A stretch of DNA of 39,767 nt. Source: Deltaproteobacteria bacterium PRO3. GTDB lineage: Bacteria > UBA10199 > DSSB01. Of the stretch, positions 10,190-18,755 are shown piece by piece. Each line of letters opens with the position of its first letter. Position 1 is the first letter of the stretch. Made by a program: the position numbers and the translations under genes. Under the pieces are notes generated by a model, which did not search any database, had not been told where the DNA came from, and saw only the letters and a list, made by a program, of their open reading frames with translations. The stretch is from positions 1 to 39,767 of the forward strand of contig SZOV01000058.1 in assembly GCA_030263375.1 (NCBI GenBank), in the 5' to 3' direction.

Positions 10190-12281
10190 CCGGAGGCTCC
10201 TTGGGCAGGCGCAGGCGGAAGGTCGATCCCGCGCCGGGTTCGCTGGTCACGGAGATCTCGCCTCCGTGCCGCTGCACGATCTTTTGGCAGATCGCCAGCC
10301 CCATGCCCGTACCTTCGTATTCTTGACGACCGTGCAGCCTTTGAAAAGGTTTAAATATCACCTCGGAGAATTTCGCGTCGATCCCGATGCCCCGATCCCG
10401 AATCTCGAGCTCCGCAAAACCGTCCTCCGACATGCGGCCCGAGACGCTCACCCGGGGAGGCTCGCCGGGCTTGTGGAACTTCAGGGCGTTCCCCAGAATA
10501 TTCTGGAAGAGTTGGAGCATCTGCGAGCGGTCCGCCTGAACCGCCGGCAGGCGCCCTACCTCGACCTCGGCCCCGGTCTCCGCGATCCGCAACTCCAAGA
10601 CCCCCAAGACCTCCTTGACCACCCCTTCGAGTTCGACGTTCTCGAAGGGCTTGGCGCGCGTCGTGACCCGCGCGTACTGCAGCAGGTCGTCGATCAATTG
10701 CCGCATCCGCAACGCCGCCTTCTGGATGCGCTCCAGGCTGTCCAAGCCCTTCTCGCCCAAGGCCTCTCCGGCGTTGGTCCGGAGCCGGTCCCCAAAGGCG
10801 ATAATTTTATGCAAGGGCTCCTGCAGGTCGTGGGAGGCGACGTAGGCGAAGTCCTGCAACTCCTTGTTGGAGCGCGCCAGCTCGAGGCCCTTCTGCCGGA
10901 TTTCCTCCTCCGCCCGCTTGCGGTCGGTGATGTCGCGGATGAAGGCGCTGAAGAGGAAGTTCTCTCCCCAACGCAGGGGGCTGACCGTGATCTCGACGGG
11001 AAATTCGTGGCCGTCGGCGTGGCGGGCCATGGTCTCGACCCGGCGGTTGAGCATGCCCTCCTGCCCGCTGCGCAGGAAACGGCGGCGAATCCTCAGGTAG
11101 AGATCCCGGTAACGCGGCGGAATCAGGATCTCGGTGTCCTTGCGCCCCATCGCCTCCAAGCCCGACCAACCGAAGATCTTTTCGGCCTGGGGATTCCAAT
11201 AAATGATATGGCCCTCGGCGTCGATGACCACCACCGCGTCCAGGGCGTGGTCGACGATGGTGCGGATTCGCTCCTCGCTCTCCTTGAGCTTTTGCTCCGC
11301 CTGGCGGCGCGCCGTGACGTCGGAGGCGGTGCCCGTGGACCCCAGGACCTCGCCGGCGTCGTTGCGGACCACGATGGCGTTATAGCTCAAGTAAACCGGC
11401 CTGCCGTCCTTCCGGATGTGGATCGTCTCGTACTTGAAAAAGGGCTGCCCCTGCTTCACCTTTTGGAAGGTCTCCAGGTCGATGCGTGCCTGTTCCGGGC
11501 TTTCGAAATCGGTGAAGGGCCGGCCCAGCATCTCCTCCGGCTCGTAGCCGTAGATACTCCGCGTCGCCTGCCGGTTGAGGAAGGTCCAACGGCCCTGCGC
11601 GTCCACCGACCAAATCAGGTCATGCGAGGTCTCGACCAGGTCCCGGTATTGTTTCTCACTGCGCTTCAGCTCTTCCTCGGCGCGGGCGTGCTCCGCGATC
11701 TCGCGCCGCAGCTCTTCGTTGATCCGGGACATCTCCTCCGTCCGCTCCCGGTGAAGTTTTTCCAGCGAGGCCGTGGTGCGGGCCAGCTCGGTGACGTCGC
11801 GGAAGCTCCAGACCCGGCCGACCGCCTCGGATTCGATCATCTGGGGTTTGGAGTAGCGCTCGAAGATCCGGCCGTCCTTGAAATGCAGGATGTCGAAGCT
11901 CTCCGCCTCCGGGTGGGCGTAAAGGTCGCGGACCTTTTGCAAAAAGCCCTCGGGATCCTCCAGCTGGTCGAGGACGAAGGCCAGGGCCGCCCGGTCGTCC
12001 CGCGAGCCGATGATGGCCTCCGGAATTCGCCACATCTCAAGGAATTTCTTGTTAAATCCGACAATCCGGCCGCTAAGGTCGACGACCAGGATGCCGTCCG
12101 CGGTCGAGTCGAGGGTCGCCCGAAGCAAAGACAGGGCCCGCTCGCTGTCCTCCAGGCGCCTGGGATCCGCCACCGAGCTCCGTCCGGCCCTGCGCCGGAA
12201 GCCCCACCAGCCGGCCAGGCCCCCGGCCAGGAAGGCGGCCAACAAAGCCCAGAAAAAGTTGAGGGAAAGGCCCATAGCCAC
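10176..12281 (-). CDS. PAS-rich sensor histidine kinase
   Basis: This 701-residue kinase has one N-terminal membrane helix (about residues 8-28) and no large periplasmic region, so it probably senses a cytoplasmic or membrane signal. Three PAS domains follow: about 51-168, 211-325 and 340-455, with a coiled coil around 168-208. The histidine phosphotransfer site is His484 in ASHDLQEPLHK, the form common in phytochrome-like kinases. The ATPase domain has an N box (NILGNALKF), G1 (DRGIGID) and G2 (GTGMGLAI). No GAF or PHY domain is present, so there is no sign of a bilin chromophore. The start is GTG at 12281 or ATG at 12275; neither has an ideally placed ribosome site. It overlaps the response regulator gene that follows. 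Confidence 0.9.
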   Translation of the reverse strand: MAMGLSLNFFWALLAAFLAGGLAGWWGFRRRAGRSSVADPRRLEDSERALSLLRATLDSTADGILVVDLSGRIVGFNKKFLEMWRIPEAIIGSRDDRAALAFVLDQLEDPEGFLQKVRDLYAHPEAESFDILHFKDGRIFERYSKPQMIESEAVGRVWSFRDVTELARTTASLEKLHRERTEEMSRINEELRREIAEHARAEEELKRSEKQYRDLVETSHDLIWSVDAQGRWTFLNRQATRSIYGYEPEEMLGRPFTDFESPEQARIDLETFQKVKQGQPFFKYETIHIRKDGRPVYLSYNAIVVRNDAGEVLGSTGTASDVTARRQAEQKLKESEERIRTIVDHALDAVVVIDAEGHIIYWNPQAEKIFGWSGLEAMGRKDTEILIPPRYRDLYLRIRRRFLRSGQEGMLNRRVETMARHADGHEFPVEITVSPLRWGENFLFSAFIRDITDRKRAEEEIRQKGLELARSNKELQDFAYVASHDLQEPLHKIIAFGDRLRTNAGEALGEKGLDSLERIQKAALRMRQLIDDLLQYARVTTRAKPFENVELEGVVKEVLGVLELRIAETGAEVEVGRLPAVQADRSQMLQLFQNILGNALKFHKPGEPPRVSVSGRMSEDGFAELEIRDRGIGIDAKFSEVIFKPFQRLHGRQEYEGTGMGLAICQKIVQRHGGEISVTSEPGAGSTFRLRLPKEPPGERS

Positions 12282-12353
12282 GGTCTGGATCTTACCTTAG
12301 GCGGGGTTTTATGGCTAAAATAGAAAATTAAGGCGGTCGGGCTCAAATATTGG

Positions 12354-12382
12354 TTGTACAGACGGCGGGGTCTCTGCTAAAT
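12354..12382 (+). promoter_or_regulatory. Weak candidate sigma-70 promoter for the receiver gene
   Basis: TTGTAC (12354-12359) lies 17 bases before CTAAAT (12377-12382), with a TG dinucleotide just upstream of the -10 block. It sits in the divergent gap between the histidine kinase and the receiver gene at 12442. The match is modest in such a short region. Confidence 0.3.
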
Positions 12383-12441
12383 CCACCTCCCGTTCATTGA
12401 GGGTAAGAGTCCGGTGGCCACAGGGTAAGGCGGAGATTCCG

Positions 12442-12816
12442 ATGATCCCAAAGACCAAAAGGGTGCTCGTCATCGACGACGACCCCGATATCTTGACCCT
12501 GCTGAAAGAGACCCTCGAAGCCAACCATTTCGACTGCAACACCGCGCTCTCTCCGCAGGAAGGCCTCGACAAGGCCGTCGACTTCAAACCCCACTTGATC
12601 CTGCTCGACCTCATGCTCCCCGGCATGAGCGGCTTCGGCTTCATGCGCGAATTAAAGAAGCACAAAGAGCTCGCCGGCACCCCTATTGTCGTACTCACCG
12701 CCCTGTCCGACGAGGAGATCGCCGAAGAAAGCCTCTCGCTGGGGGCCAAGGGCTACTTAAGCAAGGCCTGCAACGCCAAAGAGCTGGTCACCATGGTGCA
12801 GGCCTATTCGGATTAG
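12442..12816 (+). CDS. Stand-alone receiver-domain response regulator
   Basis: This is a 124-residue CheY-like receiver. It has VLVIDDDPD, the phospho-acceptor Asp in LILLDLMLPG, Thr in VVLTALSDEE and Lys in GYLSKACN, and no effector domain. The reading frame is open further upstream, but ATG 12442 is chosen because AAGGCGGAG lies six bases before it and the conserved beta-1 strand begins right after. It is divergent from the PAS-rich histidine kinase, so it may be a second target of that kinase, though this is an inference. A short imperfect hairpin with seven T residues overlaps its stop codon. Confidence 0.88.
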   Translation: MIPKTKRVLVIDDDPDILTLLKETLEANHFDCNTALSPQEGLDKAVDFKPHLILLDLMLPGMSGFGFMRELKKHKELAGTPIVVLTALSDEEIAEESLSLGAKGYLSKACNAKELVTMVQAYSD

Positions 12817-12828
12817 GGCTCTTTTTTT
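12800..12828 (+). terminator. Possible rho-independent terminator after the receiver gene
   Basis: AGGCCTA (12800-12806) pairs with TAGGGCT (12814-12820) apart from one mismatch, with a 7-base loop, and is followed by C and seven T residues. The stem is short and includes the stop codon, so the call is tentative. Confidence 0.45.
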
Positions 12829-12865
12829 CATACCCACGGTTCGCGATTTTCATTAGACAGGTCCC

Positions 12866-14911
12866 ATGAAGCGATCTCTCCTCGGGACTTTATCCATCGC
12901 GATTTGTCTTTACCTTTGCCCAGCCGGCCTGCGGGCCGACCCGGCCGCCTTCAAGCGCGGCTACGAATCTTTCTTGCAAGGGGACTACGGCAGCGCCGTC
13001 GCCCAGCTCTCTTCCCAGGCGGAATCCAAAGGACCGCTGCGGGATTACGTCCTCTGGGCCCTGGGCAAATCCCGGCTTGAAACCGGCGACAACGAGGGCG
13101 GCCGCAAGACCCTCGAGGCCCTGTTGCGGGACGAACCCGGCAGTCTTTTCGCCGACGCCGCCCAGGTCCAGATCGGCCGCTCGCTGCAGGCCCAGGGCGA
13201 GGCCGCCCGCGCCAAGGAGCACCTGCAAAAAATCCTCCCCGGCCTCGGCGAGGCCAGTCGCGGCGAGGCCCTCTATTATCTGGGTTTATCCAAGCTCTCC
13301 CTGAAGGAGACCGAGGCGGGGCTCGCCGATCTCAAGGAGGTCTACCTCAAGTATCCGACCAGCCCCGTCGCCGACCAGGCCTTGAGCCAGCTCACGCAGG
13401 CCTCCGGAGGCCGGACCCCAACCTGGGGCACGGCCGAATACCTGCCGCGCGCCGAGGCCTTCTTTCAAGCGAAGAGCTACACGAAGGCCCTTCAAGTCTA
13501 CGAACAAATCATCACCGGCGGGGAGCCCGGGCTGCGCGACTTGGCCCGGGTGAAAAAGGGTGAATGCCTCTTCAACCTGAAGCGCTACGGCGACGCCGTG
13601 CTCTTCCTCGAACCCGGCCCCTCGGTGCCGGTCGAGATTGCGCGCGGCGCCCTGCTCGACCTGGGCATGAGCCGCCTGCGCAGCCAGGACGAGGCCGGCG
13701 CGGTCGCAACCTTCGAGCGGGTGCAGAGGCTCTATCCCGGGACCCCCGAGGGCGAGGAGGCATTGTACCGCGCGGGGATGATCGCCCATCAGGCCGGCCG
13801 CCTCTCCGAGGCCGCCGAGGTCTTCCGGCGCCTGGCCCAGGCCTACCCACAGGGGAATTTTCGCGACAAGGCCCTCTGGGCCGCCGCGTGGAACGCCTAC
13901 CGGCGCGGGAACTGGGACGAGAGCCTGCAATGGCTGAGTTCGATGGAACAAGGCGCCGCCGACGCAGCCACGCGGGGCAAGGCCCTGTACTGGCAGGCCC
14001 GCGTGCAGGAGCGTCAGGGAAAAAAGAGCGAGGCCCAGGCGACCTTCGCCAAGGCCGCCCAGGCCTCTCCTTATAGTTACTACGGCTTCATGGCCCTGAA
14101 GAAAACCAAGGGTCCGGAGCCCTTCCCCGAGACCCCGGCCGTCCCGCCCGAGTGGAAGGCGCCGCCGCCGGCGCCGCGGGGCGCGGGCGACGGCAAGGCC
14201 GGGACGCACGGGGACCTACACCTGCGCAAGGCGGAGGCCCTGGTGCCGATCGGCCTGGGCCGGCTCGCCCCGGCGGAGGTCGAGGCGGCGCTCAAGCAAA
14301 ACGAAGGACATCCCGCGGGCCTGGCCGCACTGCTCGAGGCCGGAAAGAAAAGCTCGGCCTATTTCATACCTGTGCAATTCGGGCAAAAGTATTGGGACCG
14401 CTTCAAGGGGCTCTTCGCCGACGCCGCCTCGGCCGAGAGCTACCGCAACCGCCTGCTCTATCCCTACGCCTACCGCGGATTGATCGAAAAGGCCGCCGCC
14501 CGTTTTTCGGTGCCGCCGCACCTGGTGGTGGCGCTGATGCGGCAGGAGAGCGGCTTCATGCCCTGGATCAGCTCCGGCGCCAATGCGCAGGGCCTGATGC
14601 AGATGATCCCCTCGACGGCGGCGGGCCGCGCGAAGGCGCTGGGCATCCCGCCCGGGAATCTCTTCGATCCGGAATACAACATCCCACTGGGCACCGCTGA
14701 GCTGAAGGCCATGCTGGACCGCTTCGGCGGCAACTGGGCCCTGGCCTTCGCCGGCTACAACGCGGGCCCGGGGCGGGCGCGGCAATGGGACGAATCCTTC
14801 GGGAGCCTGCCTATCGACGAGTTTGTCGAGGAGATTCCTTTCTCGGAGACGAATCTCTACGTGAAGTTGGTAATGCGGAATTACTGGTCGTACAAAACCT
14901 TGTACCCCTAA
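12866..14911 (+). CDS. slt: Slt-type soluble lytic murein transglycosylase with TPR-like superhelix
   Basis: This 681-residue periplasmic enzyme cleaves peptidoglycan between MurNAc and GlcNAc, leaving 1,6-anhydro ends. It begins with a signal peptide (MKRSLLGTLSIAICLYLC, cleavage likely after LRA). Residues about 30-480 consist of repeated TPR-like helix pairs, as in the ring of Slt70. The SLT domain lies at about 545-670: catalytic Glu561 in MRQESGF, SGANAQGLMQMIP, AFAGYNAGPGR and the closing NYWSYKTLY block. A Pro/Gly-rich linker (PPPAPRGAGDGK) interrupts the helical region near residue 432. The ribosome site (ACAGG) is weak. It is probably an independent transcription unit for cell-wall turnover. 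Confidence 0.93.
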   Translation: MKRSLLGTLSIAICLYLCPAGLRADPAAFKRGYESFLQGDYGSAVAQLSSQAESKGPLRDYVLWALGKSRLETGDNEGGRKTLEALLRDEPGSLFADAAQVQIGRSLQAQGEAARAKEHLQKILPGLGEASRGEALYYLGLSKLSLKETEAGLADLKEVYLKYPTSPVADQALSQLTQASGGRTPTWGTAEYLPRAEAFFQAKSYTKALQVYEQIITGGEPGLRDLARVKKGECLFNLKRYGDAVLFLEPGPSVPVEIARGALLDLGMSRLRSQDEAGAVATFERVQRLYPGTPEGEEALYRAGMIAHQAGRLSEAAEVFRRLAQAYPQGNFRDKALWAAAWNAYRRGNWDESLQWLSSMEQGAADAATRGKALYWQARVQERQGKKSEAQATFAKAAQASPYSYYGFMALKKTKGPEPFPETPAVPPEWKAPPPAPRGAGDGKAGTHGDLHLRKAEALVPIGLGRLAPAEVEAALKQNEGHPAGLAALLEAGKKSSAYFIPVQFGQKYWDRFKGLFADAASAESYRNRLLYPYAYRGLIEKAAARFSVPPHLVVALMRQESGFMPWISSGANAQGLMQMIPSTAAGRAKALGIPPGNLFDPEYNIPLGTAELKAMLDRFGGNWALAFAGYNAGPGRARQWDESFGSLPIDEFVEEIPFSETNLYVKLVMRNYWSYKTLYP

Positions 14912-15069
14912 GGCGCCCTAATAGGATGCAGGACACCCCCCGGAAACAGGCCGAATTTGTCCAAAATGCGAGAGGATTTTCGTTGAATACGGCCCCTCCC
15001 TAAATTAGAGAGGCTCCTGCACTCCCATGAAATCCGGGAACCCTTTACTCAGTCATAACGGAGGAAAAT

Positions 15070-16755
15070 ATGCGTAAATTTCTTATCGGCATCGCCTGTC
15101 TAACGGCCTGCCTGACCTACCCAGGCGCCAGTCAAGCCGCTTCATTGACGGTCACCTGGGACGGCAGCAACGGGCCAGGCTCGATGGCGTTAGATGTCGA
15201 CGACACGGGCGGGGCCGACGACGATTACAATTTCACATTCAACGGAGCCGACCATACTTCCACCACCGACTTCATCGTCTCCGACGGAAACGGCGTCGCC
15301 ATTGGCGACTCAGACTTGACCCCCTTGGACTTTTTAGGCAACGGACTCGCCGTTTTCACGGGCCCCTTCGCCAACCTTCCCAACGTGGATCAATTGGTGT
15401 TGGAAACGGACACCCCCTTCACCCCGATCACCATGTCGGTCAACAATACCGCCCTGACCCTCGAGCAAATCGTCTACGTCAACAACACGAAGGACTACGC
15501 CATCATCGAGCTGCGGGCCGTCAACAACGGCGCTGCGGCCAGCCCGGTGTTCATCGCCGTGGCCAACGACTGGGACATCGACGGCAACAGCACCGACGGC
15601 AGCAGCGACTTCGACGCCGCCCGAAACATGGTGATTCAATTCGACGAGCCGGGACCCGACAACTATTCCATCGGAATGGCCTCGTTGAACAATCCGGTGG
15701 ACCAATTCCTCCTCGGCACCTGCTGCGGGATGACGGACAGCATCGACAACGACCCCGAGCACGCCGATCCCTACGTCCTCCAACGGCATTTCCTCAATAA
15801 CACCAAACCCACCGAGGAATGCGACGACGGCGGCAACGCACCCGCCGACGGCGGCGCCGACACCTGTTCGCCCAAATGCCGCACCGCAGTCGCCGGACAG
15901 GCCTGCGGTAACGGCACCCCGGAAGGCGACGAAGAGTGCGACGACGGTAACCTCGCCAACGGCGACGGCTGCGACAATCGCTGCCTCGACGAAAACAGCC
16001 TCTGCGGCAACGGGGTCCTGGACCCAGGCGAGGAATGCGACGATGCCGGCCGCGCCAGCGGCGACGGTTGCTCGCTGGAATGCACCTCCGAATTCTCCTA
16101 CAACGACTCCGATTTTTGCGGCGACGGCATCGTCAACAACGGCGCCACGGGATTCCAAGCGGACCCCTCCAACGACAGCGACCTCGAATCCTCCCTCTCG
16201 GTGAAATTCGCGAGCGTCGCCCCCGGCCAGGGCGCCGCGGCGGCCTTCTGCATCCTCGGGGCCACCGGCACCGACATGGCGAACAGCGAGGCCAACCTCA
16301 AGGCCAAGGCCGACGACTGCCTCGCCTTCTACCAACAGAACATCGCCGTCTGCGGCAACGGCCTGCAGAACGCCGGCGAGGAGTGCGACGACGGAAACAC
16401 CGCCGACAACGACGGCTGCGACAGCAATTGCACCGTCACCGGCTGCGGCAACGACATCGTCAATCCCGGCGAGGCCTGCGACGACGGCAACATCCAGGAC
16501 GGCGACGGCTGCTCCGCGACCTGCCAAGTAGAGGGCACCTGCGGCGACGGCATCGTCGACGCCGGCGAGGAATGTGACGACGGCAACACCAACGACAACG
16601 ACCTCTGCGACAACGCCTGCGCGGTCAACCCGACCCCGCTGTTCCAGGGCTCCGGTTGCGGCCTGGCGACCGGCGGTGCGGCGACGTCCGCGGCCCTATC
16701 CCTCTGGGTCCTGTTGGGCCTGGGCGGCCTGGCCCTGCGCCGACGCCTCCAGTAA
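15070..16755 (+). CDS. Secreted Cys-rich protein with DUF4215 repeats and MYXO-CTERM-like tail
   Basis: This 561-residue protein has a signal peptide (MRKFLIGIACLTACLTYPGASQA), an unrecognised region to about residue 240 rich in Asp, Asn and Thr, and then repeats of the Myxococcus Cys-rich type. At least five copies of CGNG...EECDDGN...DGCDxxC are visible between about 265 and 520. One interval (about 340-425) breaks the series with non-repeat sequence. The tail from Cys530 is GSGC, a hydrophobic stretch and then ALRRRLQ, which resembles the tripartite MYXO-CTERM sorting signal (Cys, membrane helix, Arg cluster) cut by myxosortase. It is probably surface-displayed. GGAGGA precedes the start and a strong terminator follows. 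Confidence 0.85.
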   Translation: MRKFLIGIACLTACLTYPGASQAASLTVTWDGSNGPGSMALDVDDTGGADDDYNFTFNGADHTSTTDFIVSDGNGVAIGDSDLTPLDFLGNGLAVFTGPFANLPNVDQLVLETDTPFTPITMSVNNTALTLEQIVYVNNTKDYAIIELRAVNNGAAASPVFIAVANDWDIDGNSTDGSSDFDAARNMVIQFDEPGPDNYSIGMASLNNPVDQFLLGTCCGMTDSIDNDPEHADPYVLQRHFLNNTKPTEECDDGGNAPADGGADTCSPKCRTAVAGQACGNGTPEGDEECDDGNLANGDGCDNRCLDENSLCGNGVLDPGEECDDAGRASGDGCSLECTSEFSYNDSDFCGDGIVNNGATGFQADPSNDSDLESSLSVKFASVAPGQGAAAAFCILGATGTDMANSEANLKAKADDCLAFYQQNIAVCGNGLQNAGEECDDGNTADNDGCDSNCTVTGCGNDIVNPGEACDDGNIQDGDGCSATCQVEGTCGDGIVDAGEECDDGNTNDNDLCDNACAVNPTPLFQGSGCGLATGGAATSAALSLWVLLGLGGLALRRRLQ

Positions 16756-16785
16756 TCCCCTTCCCGGGCCTCCCGGCCCCGGATG

Positions 16786-16818
16786 AAAAAACGGCCCCGC
16801 AGCGGGGCCGTTTTTTTT
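16786..16818 (+). terminator. Strong rho-independent terminator, potentially bidirectional
   Basis: A run of six A residues, then CGGCCCCG, a three-base loop, the complementary CGGGGCCG and eight T residues form a near-perfect hairpin ending just downstream of the DUF4215 gene. The A and T tracts also pair, so it can serve both directions. Confidence 0.92.
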
Positions 16819-16905
16819 CGTCCGAAATCGCTACGCTTGGCCCGCGATCCGTTCCGTTTTCATTCGTTCCTCCCCCGCCTCTCCGAAAATAATTGGAGAA
16901 AATGA

Positions 16906-16922
16906 TTGGCATGAAAGCTGCT
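16906..16922 (+). promoter_or_regulatory. Tentative sigma-54-like element
   Basis: TTGGCAT-GAAAG-CTGCT has the GG/GC pairs of an RpoN promoter at the right spacing, but the -12 block starts with C instead of T. A start about 12 bases downstream would fall at the ATG at 16935, giving an essentially leaderless message. The position right after a terminator fits a promoter. Confidence 0.3.
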
Positions 16923-16934
16923 TAGAAGTCCGGC

Positions 16935-17663
16935 ATGACCCTACGCCTGCTCCCCATCCTGATGGCCCTCTTTCTCCTCCCCGCGTCCATTCTCGCCGCC
17001 TCGCTCCCCGACTCGCTCCCGCCCTTGGCACGCCTGGAGCAAACGGCCCTGGCCCGGGCCGGCCTCGACCCGGCCAAGATCGGCCGCTGGGAGCGCAACG
17101 CCCGCCGCGCCGTCGCCCTGCCCCGCCTGCAGGTCGGCTACGAGCAGCAGTCCCAGAACAACAACACCGCGGTGATCCAGGACAGCATCTCGGTCACCGC
17201 CTCGGGAATCACCATCGGTCCCGAATCCAACCGCGTCGACCAGGACTTCGGCAACGACCGCGGCTTCGAGGTCAAGGCCGTCTGGGCCCTGGACGAGCTG
17301 CTCTTCAATCGTGACGAGCTCGAGATCAGCCGCGAGTCCCGCGATCTCTACCTGCTGCGCGGCCGCCTGCAGGAGGACCTGCACCAGGCCTACTTCGAGC
17401 TGAAATCCCAGCTGCTCCGCTTCGAGCTGGAGCCGGAGACGGCGCAGAACCCCTTCGAGCGGTTGAAGGCCCAACAGTGGATGGAGCGGCTCAACAGCTT
17501 AAGCGGCGGCGAGTTCTTCCGCCTCGCCAAGATTTCCCTGCCGCCGCCCCGAAACCCCGAAAGCCAACCCGAATCCCTTCCGGAGGAAAACCATGATCGC
17601 CGCCCCCATCACGCCCCAAAAAATCGCGCGCCTCGGCCTGCTGACGGCGGCCCTGCTCCTTGA
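16935..17663 (+). CDS. Exported protein of unknown function
   Basis: This 242-residue protein has a signal peptide (MTLRLLPILMALFLLPASILAAS) and is therefore periplasmic or in the outer membrane. Residues about 45-110 include alternating polar and hydrophobic strands (LQVGYEQQSQNNNT, then GFEVKAVWALDELLF). A long charged helix from about 120 to 170 (DELEISRESRDLYLLRGRLQEDLHQAYFEL in outline) recalls TolC-family outer-membrane helices, but the full family pattern is not present. I do not assign a family. No Shine-Dalgarno precedes the start. The last 24 codons overlap the next gene by 71 bases; that tail is rich in His, Arg and Pro and probably shaped by the overlapping frame. Confidence 0.7.
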   Translation: MTLRLLPILMALFLLPASILAASLPDSLPPLARLEQTALARAGLDPAKIGRWERNARRAVALPRLQVGYEQQSQNNNTAVIQDSISVTASGITIGPESNRVDQDFGNDRGFEVKAVWALDELLFNRDELEISRESRDLYLLRGRLQEDLHQAYFELKSQLLRFELEPETAQNPFERLKAQQWMERLNSLSGGEFFRLAKISLPPPRNPESQPESLPEENHDRRPHHAPKNRAPRPADGGPAP

Positions 17664-18690
17664 GCTAGGCTGCGGGACGCCGTCGCCGCTGGAGTTTCAA
17701 TCCCTGCTCCTCGAGCAACCCTACGTCTTGGAAGTGCGGCCGACCGACCGCGCGGCCCTGCCCGATGCGGCGGAGATCGAGCTGGAATTCTCGGAACGCA
17801 TCGCCCTCGATTCCCTGGACGGCTCGGCGGTCGCCCTGGTCTCCGGCCTACCCAAAGAGGAGGTCTTGGCGGATGCGGAGGAATTGGCCGAACAGCTCGC
17901 CTCGGGCGAGCTGCCTTCGGTCCCGCTGCAGTATTTCCTGGAGGACGACGAGCGGCGCCTGACTCTGGCGCCTGCGGTGGATTTGGAGGCCGGCGTCTAT
18001 CTCTTGGTCGTCACGCCGCGCCTGCGTTCGGTGCGGGGACTGCCCTTCAACCAAAGGCCCGGCGAGAGCCCCGCGAGCTTCGTCGCGCGCTACACCTACG
18101 GCGACGTCCCGCTGACGAGCCTCGACCCGCTTCCCGGCGGCGAAACCGGCCCCGGCGGCCCGGTCTTCGGGCCTCCGCCGGAGACCCTGGTGATCTCGGA
18201 GCTGCTCTACGACGGGAAGCTCAGCGACACCGACGGCGAGAACTTCATCGAGCTCTACGGCACGCCGGGCTCGGACATCGGCTTATACCAAATCCTATTT
18301 ATCAACGGCGCGGACGGGGCGGAGACGGAGCGCATCACGCTCCCGGCGGGCTCCCTCCTACCGGAGGACGGGATCTTCCTCATCGCGGACCTGAAGACCG
18401 GCTCGACCACCGCATCCAACGTGTCGGGGGCCGACTTCCTCGACCAGTTCGACCCGCAGAACGGGCCGGACGGGGTGCAGCTGCTGAATCGTGAAGGAAA
18501 TCTCGTCGACACGTTGGCTTATGGCGAAGGCCTTCCCCCCGTCGCGGCCAACGGACTGCCTTTGGGCGAAGAAGCCCCAGCGCCCGACGTCGTCGCCGGC
18601 CATAGTCTGAGCCGAATCAACGGCCAGGATAGTCAAGATAATACGCAGGATTTCGTGGATATGACGACACCCACGCCGGGGGTTTTATGA
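17593..18690 (+). CDS. Lipoprotein with lamin-tail (LTD) domain
   Basis: This 365-residue protein starts with a hydrophobic export signal ending at Cys27 (LLLELGC). The Glu at -3 makes the lipobox atypical. Residues about 45-165 look like a bacterial Ig-like domain of the Big_5/SbsA type (VLEVRPTDRAALPDAAEIELEFSERI, closing with a strand near ARYTYGD). After a Gly/Pro linker, residues about 197-355 form a lamin-tail domain (LVISELLYDGK...GENFIELY, LPEDGIFLIAD, GVQLLNREGNLVDTLAYG, GHSLSRI). Such domains are common on surface and extracellular proteins of environmental bacteria and are thought to mediate binding. GGAGGAAAACC before the ATG supports the start despite the 71-base overlap with the previous gene. 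Confidence 0.82.
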   Translation: MIAAPITPQKIARLGLLTAALLLELGCGTPSPLEFQSLLLEQPYVLEVRPTDRAALPDAAEIELEFSERIALDSLDGSAVALVSGLPKEEVLADAEELAEQLASGELPSVPLQYFLEDDERRLTLAPAVDLEAGVYLLVVTPRLRSVRGLPFNQRPGESPASFVARYTYGDVPLTSLDPLPGGETGPGGPVFGPPPETLVISELLYDGKLSDTDGENFIELYGTPGSDIGLYQILFINGADGAETERITLPAGSLLPEDGIFLIADLKTGSTTASNVSGADFLDQFDPQNGPDGVQLLNREGNLVDTLAYGEGLPPVAANGLPLGEEAPAPDVVAGHSLSRINGQDSQDNTQDFVDMTTPTPGVL

Positions 18691-18702
18691 GCCGATCTAA
18701 CA

Positions 18703-18730
18703 TTGACCTTTTACATGATAAATATATGAT
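18703..18730 (+). promoter_or_regulatory. Sigma-70 promoter of the vapBC operon
   Basis: TTGACC (18703-18708) and TATGAT (18725-18730) are separated by 16 bases. Both blocks match the consensus in five of six positions. The ATG of the antitoxin is at 18756. Confidence 0.75.
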
Positions 18731-18740
18731 ATATCATGTA
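18712..18740 (+). promoter_or_regulatory. Palindromic operator candidate for VapB autoregulation
   Basis: TACATGATA (18712-18720) and TATCATGTA (18732-18740) form a perfect 9-bp inverted repeat with an 11-base spacer that contains the -10 block. Antitoxins with AbrB/MazE folds usually bind palindromes over their own promoter, so repression by VapB or VapBC is the likely use. Confidence 0.65.
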
Positions 18741-18755
18741 CACGGAGGTCTTATC

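Noticed and set aside
10266-12323. Long open frame on the plus strand opposite the histidine kinase
   Set aside because: It is a shadow frame caused by GC-rich codon bias. The minus-strand frame has all kinase motifs and this one matches nothing.
18687-18755. Upstream extension of the antitoxin frame
   Set aside because: It contains the promoter and operator and adds non-homologous residues; the ribosome site favours 18756.
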